This document shows, in pieces, positions 29,470-38,954 of a stretch of 64,000 nucleotides of DNA. A program made the translations under genes and the position numbers. The notes under the pieces were generated by a model. It was not told where the DNA came from and did no database searches. It saw only the letters and a program-made list of their open reading frames with translations. Position 1 is the first letter of the stretch, and every line of letters begins with the position of its first letter. Origin of the DNA: Phytophthora sp. 'mugwort' (taxonomy: Eukaryota > Oomycota > Peronosporomycetes > Peronosporales > Peronosporaceae); the NCBI GenBank assembly GCA_033558025.1, contig JAUCEF010000018.1, positions 2,108,001 to 2,172,000 of the forward strand, in the 5' to 3' direction.

Positions 29470-30860
29470 TTAATATTCCTTCACCAAAGGGTAGTACGGA
29501 TCCGAGTGGTCCTTGAGGATCGAGGATCCTGCCCGCGCATTTAGCGCCTTCTTAATATCCTCAAGGACTGCTTTATCCAAAAGCGACGACGTGTTTAACT
29601 CCTTTTCAGGTCGTAGAATGACCAACTCGGCTAACTCGCCGGCCTTCAAGGCGTCGCCGAACTCGGCCATGGACATATCGTCCATCTCCAACAGAGCGTC
29701 CGTAGTGGGCATAGTCTCGAGATGATGTCGCCATCGACTTCCCCTGTCACTCCGTTGACGAGTCTATATATATAGCTGCTCGCTATCACCAGGAGTCTCT
29801 CCACTCGTCATGCTAGACGCATCAGACGCCCTGCGTCTCACGGCTGATGCTCGGCATCGTAGCCTTCTCCCCGCTGAGGCTGTTTGCCTCGGAGAGGTCC
29901 TAACAGTCACATTAGCTGTGTCTCCAGGTGCTTGCACCGTGTGCGTCTCACCTGAGATAGTATGTCTTGACCGCCAATCGTCGCAGAGCTGCGATGCTCG
30001 CAGTCTCCACCCGGTGGATTACGTGCCACGTCACCTCCATCAGTGGGCCCTCGGTCTAGATGGCCCGGCCCACGGCCGGCCACACCACGCATGGCGTGTA
30101 GCGACAACTCGTCGTCGTGATGAGTGTCACCGTCGTGACCAATGTCGCCATGACGTCGGTCATCCAGCGGATTGCCTGCCGCCCCACATGCATCCTGAGG
30201 CCCCTGGCCTTGATGCCCCGGCATACTACCGGCGACGCCACGCATGGCGTGTAGCGATATCCCGTCATCGTGACGAGTGTCGTTGTCGTGACACATGTCA
30301 CCTGTGTCACCCAGCGGGCTAGCTGTCGCCCCAGTCACAACCCACGAGGACTGATCGGGACTTTTGTCCTCGACACCTACAGTGCCTACAAGTTCGGATT
30401 CTCCGATGTCCAGCACATTGACCGACTCGGTAGAGAGCCCGCGCCAAAAACACTTTTGCTTCCTAGCAGAGGTGGGTTCATGACTCACCAAAGCTCCATC
30501 AGGAGTAAAGCGCGCTGCGTCCAAGGTCTTCGACCTCCAATCAATCCATGGCTCATGGCGTTCCAGCCATACCATGCACAGGATGAGGTCGTACCTCAAA
30601 TCCAGCTCCAAGACCAGTCAGCGTTCCACGCTATCGAAGTCGAGAAACTTCACATCCAGGTTCACAGGAACCTTGGGCGGGTCGCCGTCGCTAGGCGAAC
30701 AGTGATGATGTCACTCCTGCGCTCTCCAAGCGCTCCAATGTACTGCTGACTTCCCTCCATAGTGGAGCGTCGAGCGTAGTTGCCCGACGCTCCGGAATCG
30801 ATCAAGATGATCCATGGCTTCTCAAAGCCCTTCACCGTCGCCTCGACGACGAGCAAGCCC
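29470..30860 (-). pseudogene. gypsy protease and repeat-rich linker
   Basis: The protease active site IILIDSGASGNYARR lies near 30815-30770 on the minus strand. It is followed in another frame by the flap-side segment YDLILCMVWLERHEPWIDWR. The linker to RT contains a 153-bp tandem repeat (about 30087-30330) giving SLHAMRGVAG twice. It ends with an acidic segment (29712-29470) and a stop directly before RT. Confidence 0.75.
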
Positions 30861-30959
30861 GGCTTGCATACACGTTCCGTGCTAGAGAGTACGGCTTTCT
30901 CCGGGGCTGGGCCCTGTTAACCCCCACCTCCATGAGGCTCAACAGAAGTTAGTTCTCCC

Positions 30960-31297
30960 CCAGCAGGGCGCCCGCGCCTACTAAGTGTCGCCGTTTCCCC
31001 GCGGCGAGCCTATGGCTTGGCTCGATGCAGAGCGAAAGCTCGTAGGAGCTTGGCGCGACCTACACGACGGTCAGGTTGCCCTCAAATGGGTGGTGCTTCG
31101 GCAGATTAAGCACCGACGAACATCCATACGGTGCTCGGCAGCACGAAGTTCAGCTTCTTCATCTTCAGCGTAGCTGAGGTCCATAGGAACCGGTCCGTCG
31201 GACAGAGTAGCGCTAGCCGCCCCAACCAAGTCGAGACGACTTAAGGTTGAACTCGGCGTTCAACGCCACTCTCACGGCCTCTTCAAAGGAGGAAGGG
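30960..31297 (-). pseudogene. gypsy gag C-terminal piece with zinc knuckle
   Basis: Leftward SFEEAVRVALNAEFNLKSSR, a frameshift, then SDGPVPMDLSYAEDEEAELR and a CCHC knuckle CLICRSTTHLRAT whose last Cys codon has become TGA. This is the gag part that normally precedes protease. Its N-terminal half is missing here; a gag N-terminal half occurs at 25259 on the other strand. Confidence 0.78.
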
Positions 31298-31299
31298 TG

Positions 31300-31328
31300 T
31301 CGTGCCACCTTTATGTAACCCCGTTACA
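31300..31328 (+). repeat. gypsy LTR end (right copy, truncated)
   Basis: Matches 24896-24924 at 26 of 29 positions, ending TGTAACCCCGTTACA. Only these terminal bases of the LTR remain, directly abutting gag sequence. Confidence 0.6.
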
Positions 31329-31930
31329 ACCCTACATCAATTGTAGTAACCTGTGTGTCTGTCCGTCCGAATCCTGCCTGCCCGCCTGTACCTCCTTTTC
31401 GGCATGGCTTGGGTTTGGTTTAGTGCGGGAATCTACCTATTTTATCGAATCGCAGTATCTTTCCGATTAAAAAAACTATGCCGGAAATTGCAAAAATAAC
31501 ACTGCGTGACGTTCAAAACCCCTTCTCATTGGCCAAAATCGATGTAAATTGTAATTGCTGCCGAGCGAAGCAAAGTGGCCGCCCGCAAAAACCTTTTCGT
31601 GTATAGCGGGACCGGAGGGCCCGCCCTTCCTACCGAAGCTGAAGGCGGAGGTAACTCACCTACTATCCTAACATATGAGGAGAGAGAAACATTTGATTTT
31701 GTTGGAATATCGGACCCATTTTTTTTTATTAGATACTTCGAAGTATCTTTTGTGGTGGCATTGCGTAAACCACACTATTCGGATAATCACCAGTCAGTTT
31801 GTCAAAGGAACACTTCGTCACAAGATGGAGCGGAGTTGGAGCTTCATGCTCCCCTGGTGCAAGGCGCTACACCGGAAATCAAGTACAAGGCTGTTAAAAA
31901 ATGCGAGTGGGACGTCTGGAATGAATGGAA
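31329..31930. other. Spacer with an 18-bp palindrome
   Basis: No supported gene. A perfect palindrome AGATACTTCGAAGTATCT lies at 31731-31748. The open frames that start near 31575 begin with GTG and have no domain signature. Confidence 0.45.
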
Positions 31931-34030
31931 TACCGCCTCGATGTCAGACTGCAAATGAGATGCCAGTCCGCAGAAGACTCCGACGGAGAGCGGTTCGAGT
32001 TCGATGACATCGGCTTTGGCTGGAACGGGGAGAGGGTAATTTCTTACGAGCTCGAGAAACACTGGCTTTGTTGGCGGCAGTGGTTCATGTAGGCCACAGA
32101 GCCTGGAAATATTTGCTGGCAGAACATTGTGGTGTTGAATTGGGACAGGAGGGGAGTGCGAGGTTTGAGCGGGATATTCCAGCGGAGTTTTATTTATGTC
32201 TAGACCAAGATGAAGACCGCCATTCATTTGATACAGACCATCTTGGGCTGGATCTCGTCCTTCTCTGTGGAACTGATCACCAGACTCATCCATCTGGTGA
32301 ATATCTTGACACACTGGCCAAGATTGCCGCATTTGATACCAAACTCAAGTCGTACGCGTCCGGAACCGAAGTGGTAATTCCTGTGCAAAGTCTATCCGTG
32401 TCATGACTTCTTTTCCGACGGAGGTCCAAAAATTTTCAAAAATGTGTTGAGAAGTGAAAAGGCGATTCAAGAAATGTGGAAACGTTTAGTTAGAACAACA
32501 AAAAAATACCGCGTGGACATTTAAGGTGCACTTTTGTATTGAAACCTTTGGTTGCTGACTTGGAAGAAATCATGACTTGGCCGGAAGTGGCGACAAAAGT
32601 AGGCAAATTGATAACTAAAGGTTTGGCTTTTCGGAGGTCGCGCTCCGTGTTTACGGAGATGCTCAACGTGTTGGTGGGGGAGAGATCGTCCAGATTTTTG
32701 GTTGGGAAGCTATTGCCACATCTGTTTGGCCATATTTAGGCGCTCTCGTGAACTGATATACTCTTCTGGTGAGTATTATGACTCGAGCAGATATCAGCTT
32801 GATAAAGTAGCACTGGACTGCGACCCGACCTTGCTTTCGGACGACTTACATGCGATGGGATCGGCCATGGTAGTCAATCATACAACACAAAATCTGGCAG
32901 TGCGCCTATTTTTCCGATCCAACCGTACGACAATTTTGCCTTTCGCGACGAAATAACCACTCACGAATGGTGGCAATGGATTGCGTATATGTTTTCTCGA
33001 AAAGAGCTCGGACATGTTTTCCCTCAAATCGCTCGTTCTCGTGAATATTCGAACTATGTGCTTTGAAGACATGGAGGAGGTCAGCCTATCGCAGATTCTA
33101 CTCCATTTTATTTCCCGACTCCTATTCAGCCCGTTCGAACATTCAGTGACGATGCTAGAAGTGTGTGGATCAACGTGATTATACCGGGTTTTGGACGTTG
33201 TCAAGTGCCGCGTCATGAATTGGAATTTCTTGAACCCCCCGCTCCCGAAACTACTTTCACTAGGTTGACTTCGCTAGCACTCAGTTTTGAGAAGGACGAG
33301 CAGGCTTCATCTGATGGTGTAGCAGACTTTCTTCAGGCTGTTGGGTTCACTCTGAAGTCATTGACTATCGCCGGACCTAGAATGAACCTCAACGAAAGTT
33401 CTATTCTTCAACGATACCCAAATCTCGAGGAGTTGTCGCTCTGTGATGGTTTAGTTGATGTGTATTTCGATTTTCGCGACTTTCGTCCTGAAAATGGACA
33501 TCCCGAACAACGGAAGATTCGTTGGCACAAGGTGTCGATCTATCGTGTGACCTGAGCGGTATGAGCAACCCTTACGTCAAAGGGCATCCGACGTTTGCGC
33601 GTATTGTACAAGGCGTAGTGGCTGTGGACGCGGCGTATAGAAAACTACAATCCACCGGACTTCGCTGCTGACGTTGCGTGTCTTGTGAGAATGTTGGAGA
33701 AGAATAACATTATTCAGTATTTCGAGGCGATTGTCGGTTATAGGCACAGGCAATACCTTCCCGAATTCAGGAAGCATCATCATCAACAGATTCGCGGCTG
33801 ATCAATCTCTCTGCGGAGAGCAAAATCGCATTCTTGAGCGTGCTATCAGCCAACGAGCAGAGGAGGGACTAAAAGGAAACGCCATACGTCCTCCCCAAGC
33901 AATAGCCTCTAGGGTACCGATCAGCAGATTCTGTCAGAGATTTTCACCTTTGCGAACCCTCCCGCGTTAAGGGAAGTGTACGTTCGCACCGAAAACGAAT
34001 ACTTTACTCACGAAGATGAGATGTAAAAGA
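31931..34030 (+). pseudogene. Broken LRR-like gene of an oomycete multicopy family
   Basis: Coding-like pieces in at least five shifts of frame: LGLDLVLLCGTDHQTHPSGE near 32250; DPTLLSDDLHAMGSAMVV near 32830; VWINVIIPGFGRCQVPRHEL from about 33160, followed by leucine-rich segments FLQAVGFTLKSLTIAGPRM and RYPNLEELSLCDGLVD; and a C-terminal piece IFTFANPPALREVYVRTE near 33945-33995. The pattern resembles leucine-rich, F-box-like proteins that are abundant in Phytophthora; the family name is not known to me. Stops and shifts make it a pseudogene. Confidence 0.6.
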
Positions 34031-34225
34031 AGCTGACATTTCTTAGTCCTTGGTGCTGAGTGTCCGATCCACAAAAAAGATTCCGGATAAAACCCCTTGC
34101 TGTTGTCTGCATAGATTATCGCAGGACCAGCATCGCAATTAATGCTTCTATGATACTTGTTTGTATTCCCTATAGGTTAGCGTACGTATCTGTCTAACTA
34201 AGATCATGCACGGTGGTGTCGGAAT

Positions 34226-34258
34226 CCGTTGGGGATGCTCTAAGAGCATCCCCAACGG
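34226..34258. repeat. 33-bp palindrome at the MITE left junction
   Basis: CCGTTGGGGATGCTCT (34226-34241) and AGAGCATCCCCAACGG (34243-34258) are perfect inverses around a single A. The left arm matches the terminal repeat of the MITE in opposite orientation, so two element ends meet here. Confidence 0.92.
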
Positions 34259-34534
34259 TCGCGCTAAACGCCAGATATTAGCGTCACACGCCAAAGTTTG
34301 GCGCTTTGTGTTTTCCCATCGGGAGACGCTATTGCTAGCGGCCCGCTAAATCTGATCATCCGCCAGAATTCTCGCCAGATCTGGCGGTCAGTCTGGCGAT
34401 TTGATCCACACAAATCGACAAGAGGAGCAATGGATGGCGGCAATGAGCGTTGAAATTTGGATTACGGAAACATCCAGATCGCCAAAATGTTGGATAGCGT
34501 ATTGAGAAAATAGCGCAACCGTTGGGTATGCTCT
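34243..34534. mobile_element. MITE with 24-bp TIRs flanked by TA
   Basis: The left end AGAGCATCCCCAACGG and following bases are reverse-complemented at the right end (…CCGTTGGGTATGCTCT) with 22 of 24 positions matching. TA dinucleotides flank both ends (34241-34242, 34535-34536), which fits a TA target-site duplication as in Tc1/mariner-type elements. GCCAGAT words recur inside. No coding capacity. Confidence 0.8.
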
Positions 34535-34938
34535 TACCGCTGTAATGTCGTCAAGCGAGTAAAATATTTTACAATTAAGCGGTGATGATAGTTTTACACA
34601 AAGAAAACGCATTTTTTTTTTTAACTTTGAGCATAGAATATTGAATTATGCGCCGGGGGTTAGCCGAGCCTTTGCAAACACTTGCGTGCTAGAAAAGGAA
34701 ATCAGACAGAAAACTACACTCCTGTCCTGTTGCCGTCCCGTAAGGCAGATCCATTTGAGGCGCTAAACTTCAGGTATACAGTCGTCGAAAAAGAATACTA
34801 AGTAGTAGTTGCGTTGCAAGAAAAACGGCCTGCTGTGTCCTGATAGTCTAGAGCCAAGCAATATGTAACGAAAGAGCAACAATACTTCTATTAAATGACA
34901 TTGAACGGGGGCTTACGTTCGATGCAACCACGTAACCA

Positions 34939-36345
34939 TCAACGAAAATGCAGAGGGCCATGGACGTTTGTTAACGACAAATCACCGCCAACCGCACGTT
35001 CCATAGTAGCAGTCAATGCGTCAGCTGTGAAGCCGGCATCGAGCGGGTGCATGCCCACACGCGTCTTGCCGCGCTTGGTGCGAATCACTAGCAAACCCGG
35101 TTCCTGCTTTCTGTGACTGTGACCGACGGCGGTCTCAACCAACTTTCGCACCGGGTGCTGCTGCGTCTTCCAGTCCACGTACGCAATTCTAAGACCCTTG
35201 GAGTGGCGAAACTTCGCAGCAACTTCCTTTGCCACCTTCATCTCCAGCTCGCGCTTTTTCTTGTCACCCGACAGGACAAACACAGCGCAAAGAGACGACG
35301 CTCCTGACGTAGCATGCTTACCAACATTGCACAGCTTAGCCTCATTGCCAGAGTGCAGCTTTTCAATCTCTCCCGAGTCGCGCATGCGATGAAGACGCGC
35401 GATGTGTTTCTCAATTGCAAAATTGTACACTTGGTACTCGTCCATTTCCCCATCATATTTGGTGAGCTGGCCTTCCCAGATGTAAGCGAACGTTGGGAAC
35501 TTATCGATACCATTGGTACGGCAAAGCTTTGCGTACTTATCGCAGTTTACCGCACCCACACGCACCTTGCCATTCAGATCACGCGCAATATTCTCATACT
35601 TGCCGCGGAACTCTGCACTAGGCGGATCCATCTCATAAAACTGCACCAACCACTCGTTGTTCGCCTCTTTGCCAGGAAACTTCTTCTTCGACAGCGACTT
35701 GACAGGCGAGTCTGGTCCGTATAACGTCGTCGGCTGCCTCGGCTGAGGGTGCGCACCTGGTCGTCTGGCATGTCCAAATCCATCCATGCCGTCGAACTGG
35801 AACTCATTGGGCATCCCTTGTCCCCCCATTCCTTCTCCGAAGCTCGCACCGCCGGGGAATCCTCCGCCAAACGCCCCTCCAAAGCCACCTGCACCTCCCG
35901 AAAAGCCTCCTCCTGCTCCTCCGAACCCATGACCAAATATATTCTCAAACATCTTGGTGAACGAAGCCATATTTTCATCTGTGGAGCGTTTTCTGCCTCC
36001 CTGTCCGCCGAATCCGCCGGGAATGCCGCCGCCGCCGAAGTGCCGCGCGTCGTCGTACTCCTTGCGCTTGTCCGGGTCGGAGAGCACCTCGTAAGCCTCC
36101 GAGACCTCAACAAACTTTTCCTTGGCCGTCTCCTTGTCCTCGGCGTTGTCCGTCTTATCTGGGTGGAACTTGAGCGCCAGCTGTCGGTACGCCTTCTTGA
36201 GCTCGCGATCCGAGAAGTCCTTGCCCACGCCCAGCACCTTGTAGTAGTCCTTGCTTGGGTCCATGGCATGGACAGAGGCTAGCGCTGTGGCCAAGAGCAG
36301 CGCCAGTAGCAGGCGCAGCCACAGACGCGTCGAGCTCTGAGCCAT
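34939..36345 (-). CDS. ER-type DnaJ protein with thioredoxin-like domain
   Basis: An intronless 468-residue protein from the ATG at 36343-36345. Residues 1-27 form a signal peptide ([20 protein letters not shown]). The J domain (about 31-98) has the HPD motif at 61-63, needed to stimulate Hsp70 ATPase. A Gly/Phe-rich linker spans about 103-195. Residues about 225-345 have a thioredoxin-like fold ([40 protein letters not shown]) but lack the CxxC redox pair. The layout resembles DNAJC16-like proteins. A role as an ER-lumen co-chaperone of BiP is likely. No KDEL-type signal is present (it ends HGPLHFR), so retention may rely on partners. Divergent from the next gene. Confidence 0.88.
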   Translation of the reverse strand: MAQSSTRLWLRLLLALLLATALASVHAMDPSKDYYKVLGVGKDFSDRELKKAYRQLALKFHPDKTDNAEDKETAKEKFVEVSEAYEVLSDPDKRKEYDDARHFGGGGIPGGFGGQGGRKRSTDENMASFTKMFENIFGHGFGGAGGGFSGGAGGFGGAFGGGFPGGASFGEGMGGQGMPNEFQFDGMDGFGHARRPGAHPQPRQPTTLYGPDSPVKSLSKKKFPGKEANNEWLVQFYEMDPPSAEFRGKYENIARDLNGKVRVGAVNCDKYAKLCRTNGIDKFPTFAYIWEGQLTKYDGEMDEYQVYNFAIEKHIARLHRMRDSGEIEKLHSGNEAKLCNVGKHATSGASSLCAVFVLSGDKKKRELEMKVAKEVAAKFRHSKGLRIAYVDWKTQQHPVRKLVETAVGHSHRKQEPGLLVIRTKRGKTRVGMHPLDAGFTADALTATMERAVGGDLSLTNVHGPLHFR

Positions 36346-36821
36346 TGTGAGTCAATTGCTTTGTTCAATGTGAGGAAGATTTTGTTTGTGCCGCAGTTAA
36401 CGGACTGTGAAGATGGTCTCGCGCATGCAGCGACGGCTTGCCACGTTGCTCGAACTGCGTCGGGCGGCAAGAGAAATTTCGAGAATGCACCGCTCGAAAG
36501 CGCTGCGACGATTGGTTGAAGAGGTTAATATTTGTATTATGTATTGACCAATCAAACCATTAGACAACAAATTCAGCTACCGGTACGTCGACTGGCACCG
36601 GTATTGCTACAGTACCTATTAATATGTGTAGCAAACCAAAATATTATTTGATATACAAGGACAGAAAATTACTCGTGAATCGTATTACTTTATAAGTATA
36701 CGATATGATTGCAACTACAGTAACTTCAAGGTCTAAATAGAGCACTGATTTATATTCCGGGACGCGACCCGTCCCATTGCGGGATTTGCGCGCTTCCAGC
36801 CACCCCATAACAACCATTGAC
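36346..36821. other. Divergent promoter region between DnaJ and ankyrin-FYVE genes
   Basis: 476 bp between two divergently transcribed genes. It contains several CCGGTA words (36580-36605) and a candidate initiator at 36772-36787, listed separately. No gene inside. Confidence 0.6.
36772..36787 (+). promoter_or_regulatory. Candidate oomycete initiator element
   Basis: TCCCATTGCGGGATTT, 35 bp upstream of the ATG at 36822, fits most positions of the oomycete initiator plus flanking consensus GCTCATTYYNCAWTTT. Match and position support it; transcription start data would be needed. Confidence 0.4.
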
Positions 36822-38849
36822 ATGGAGCCCGTGCGGCTCAAGCGCCAGCAGCAGGTGCCAGCTGACCACCGCACGGACCCCGTGCTCACGCCCGAGGGTC
36901 AGCTGTCCGCGCCACTGGCTGCCGTCAAGCTCGCGGAGAGTGGCGACTTCCCGCGTCTCTTGGTGGCCCTAGCGTTACGCCCACGACTGGCGAGAGCCGC
37001 CGACGCCTTCGGCATGACGGCTCTGCACTGGATCTGCAGCGATCCCAAGGCGCCGCCGCGCGTGTTGCTGACCGTGGCCCGCGCGCAGCCGGCCGCCGCA
37101 GCTACGCGCAACTTGGCGGGTTTGTTGCCTCTGCACTTGGCAGTCAGGAAAAGACTCGCGTTGGAAGCCATCCAGGCGCTACTGCACGTGTACCCCAAAG
37201 CCATTGGAGTGTGCACCCCAGACGGCAAGACGCCGCTAATGCTGGCCAATCAGAGGCCCGTGGCATCCAGCTCTGTGATCTCTTTGCTGAGAGTGCTGGA
37301 GGCTCATGCGAGGACGGGCGCGCCGTCCACGATGCTCCTACCGACGCCGCAGTGGCCGGAAACAAAGCTGGAACAAGAGAATCAGCAGCAACAGGGCGAG
37401 TGGAGCAGGGAGGCCAGGATGTCCGAGAGATTTAGTACCTCGAGGTCTGTGACACAAGAGGAGACCATCGCAGCCATGATGACGCCACACATGCCTCCTC
37501 CACGATGGGCACTAGCGTCGAGATGCAGACTTTGTGCCGCAAAGTTTGGCTACTTCAGACAGAGACATCACTGTAGAAGTTGTGGCGCCTCGGTGTGTGG
37601 ACGACACTCGAGGCATCGTGTGCCGTTGAAGCATCTTGGACTCTATCAGCCGCAACGAGTGTGTGCATGCTGCTTTGACGACCTGCAGAAGCAGCTCAAT
37701 GTCCGTGCATTGGAGCGCGTGACGCGTACGGGTGGAGCGTACCCGTACATTGGCAACGGCGACTCGAGTAGCAATTACTCGCACAACACGATGAGCGTTC
37801 ACCCTCGCTATCGACGACGTAGCAAGTCGGTTTTCAGTGAGCCGACGCAGCGTCATGGACCGCCTGAATGGGGATATGACGATGACAACAACAGCGAGGC
37901 CAGCACACATGGTTTTGCTCCCGTCCCAGCTCCATGGGATTGGAACACTGCAGCTTCAGCAGCGGTCGAGTCGCTGCAGCCTATCGTAGGCTCTATGTTT
38001 CTGTCGGTCGCACCGGTACAACCGACAGTACTCGAGCGTCAACGTCACCTACGCGAACAGCAGGAACTATCGATGAAATCCGAGTCGAGCAGGCGGAGAA
38101 GCAAACAACGGCGACCTCGACCACACTCGTCGGCGCTAGACAGGTCACTGCATGTGCAGCGGATGTCCGAAGTGGATTCAGCATGCTCAAGCGACGAGCA
38201 GGAACTGGAACAACGAATGCAGCAGCTAATTGAAGCCAAACGCGAGCTTGGCGAGGCGATGCGGCGCAGTGAGGAAGAAATTGCTCGAGCAGAGCATGAA
38301 AAGCGTGAGCTAGACGCTCTCGCTACGAAATACAGGGACAGTGGGTACTCCAGTCCTCCTGAGGACGAAGATGAGGACGAAGAGGCAGAAATCGCAGCGA
38401 CATTGGCCTTTTTGAATGCTGGCAGAAGGATGAGCAGTACTGCAGATCTTCTCGAGGACATTGAGCCACTACTTCATGTGGCAGCCACGCATCATGAGCT
38501 AGGCGAAACTCTACTGAGTGAAGGAGACTTTGCAGAGGCTGTTGTGGAATTGCAGCGGAGCGTGGAGCTGGATAGCGAGAATGCAGCTGCTTGGCTTCAT
38601 TTGGCTAAAGCTTTGGATGGTACAGGCGAGGATTGTGAGGCTGCCGAGGAGGCAGTGCGCCGTGCATTGGAGCTGGAGCCAGCATCTATCGGAGCATTAT
38701 CACTCTTGGGTAAGCTGCTGCATCTGCGCGGTGACCATGATGATGCCATTCTCGTATTTCGACAAGCGCTGGAGCTGCAGTGTCCAACTGGTAACCTTTG
38801 TGGTCATGCGGCGGCATCTGATACCGAGCCACACAGCGTGACTATGTAG
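36822..38849 (+). CDS. Ankyrin-FYVE-coiled-coil-TPR protein
   Basis: A 675-residue intronless protein. The longer open frame begins with TTG, so the ATG at 36822 is used. Residues about 30-165 contain ankyrin-like repeats (FGMTALHWICSD, GLLPLHLAVRKRLA, GKTPLMLAN). Residues about 229-287 form a FYVE finger with RQRHHCRSCG and paired cysteines, predicted to bind PI3P on endosomes. A Ser/Arg-rich region is followed by a coiled coil (about 465-530), an acidic stretch and TPR-like repeats at about 575-655 (LGETLLSEGDFAEAVVELQR, AAWLHLAKALDGTGE, ALSLLGKLLHLRGDHDDAI). It is probably an endosomal adaptor. Its C-terminus converges on the next gene, 105 bp away. Domain calls are firm; the role is inferred. 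Confidence 0.9.
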   Translation: MEPVRLKRQQQVPADHRTDPVLTPEGQLSAPLAAVKLAESGDFPRLLVALALRPRLARAADAFGMTALHWICSDPKAPPRVLLTVARAQPAAAATRNLAGLLPLHLAVRKRLALEAIQALLHVYPKAIGVCTPDGKTPLMLANQRPVASSSVISLLRVLEAHARTGAPSTMLLPTPQWPETKLEQENQQQQGEWSREARMSERFSTSRSVTQEETIAAMMTPHMPPPRWALASRCRLCAAKFGYFRQRHHCRSCGASVCGRHSRHRVPLKHLGLYQPQRVCACCFDDLQKQLNVRALERVTRTGGAYPYIGNGDSSSNYSHNTMSVHPRYRRRSKSVFSEPTQRHGPPEWGYDDDNNSEASTHGFAPVPAPWDWNTAASAAVESLQPIVGSMFLSVAPVQPTVLERQRHLREQQELSMKSESSRRRSKQRRPRPHSSALDRSLHVQRMSEVDSACSSDEQELEQRMQQLIEAKRELGEAMRRSEEEIARAEHEKRELDALATKYRDSGYSSPPEDEDEDEEAEIAATLAFLNAGRRMSSTADLLEDIEPLLHVAATHHELGETLLSEGDFAEAVVELQRSVELDSENAAAWLHLAKALDGTGEDCEAAEEAVRRALELEPASIGALSLLGKLLHLRGDHDDAILVFRQALELQCPTGNLCGHAAASDTEPHSVTM

Positions 38850-38954
38850 ACAAACAAGCAGGTTTTAAAACTGGTTCTCTGCGTTACTGTGCTAGAAACC
38901 AAATCTAAAAATTTCAGTATTTTTCTGCGACTACTTTTGTTACTTCCATTAGCG

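Larger units (their letters stand above)
24896..31328. mobile_element. Ty3/gypsy chromovirus with internally inverted core
   Basis: Two LTR-end fragments in the same orientation (24896-24924 and 31300-31328) enclose about 6.4 kb. The gag N-terminal region reads rightward (25259 to about 26195). Everything else reads leftward: gag zinc knuckle (about 31297-30960), protease (about 30860-29900), reverse transcriptase (29466-28801), RNase H (about 28616-28269), integrase (about 27807-26653) and chromodomain (26422-26198). One internal inversion, or two abutting elements, explains this. All frames are broken. Confidence 0.8.
34031..34938. other. Spacer containing a MITE
   Basis: No gene. It holds a 292-bp MITE (34243-34534) and, left of it, an abutting opposite-facing terminal repeat. 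The right part (34620-34938) is AT-rich 3' flank of the leftward DnaJ gene. Confidence 0.6.

Noticed and set aside
35749..36282. Rightward 177-residue frame
   Set aside because: Antisense of the DnaJ J-domain and Gly-rich region.
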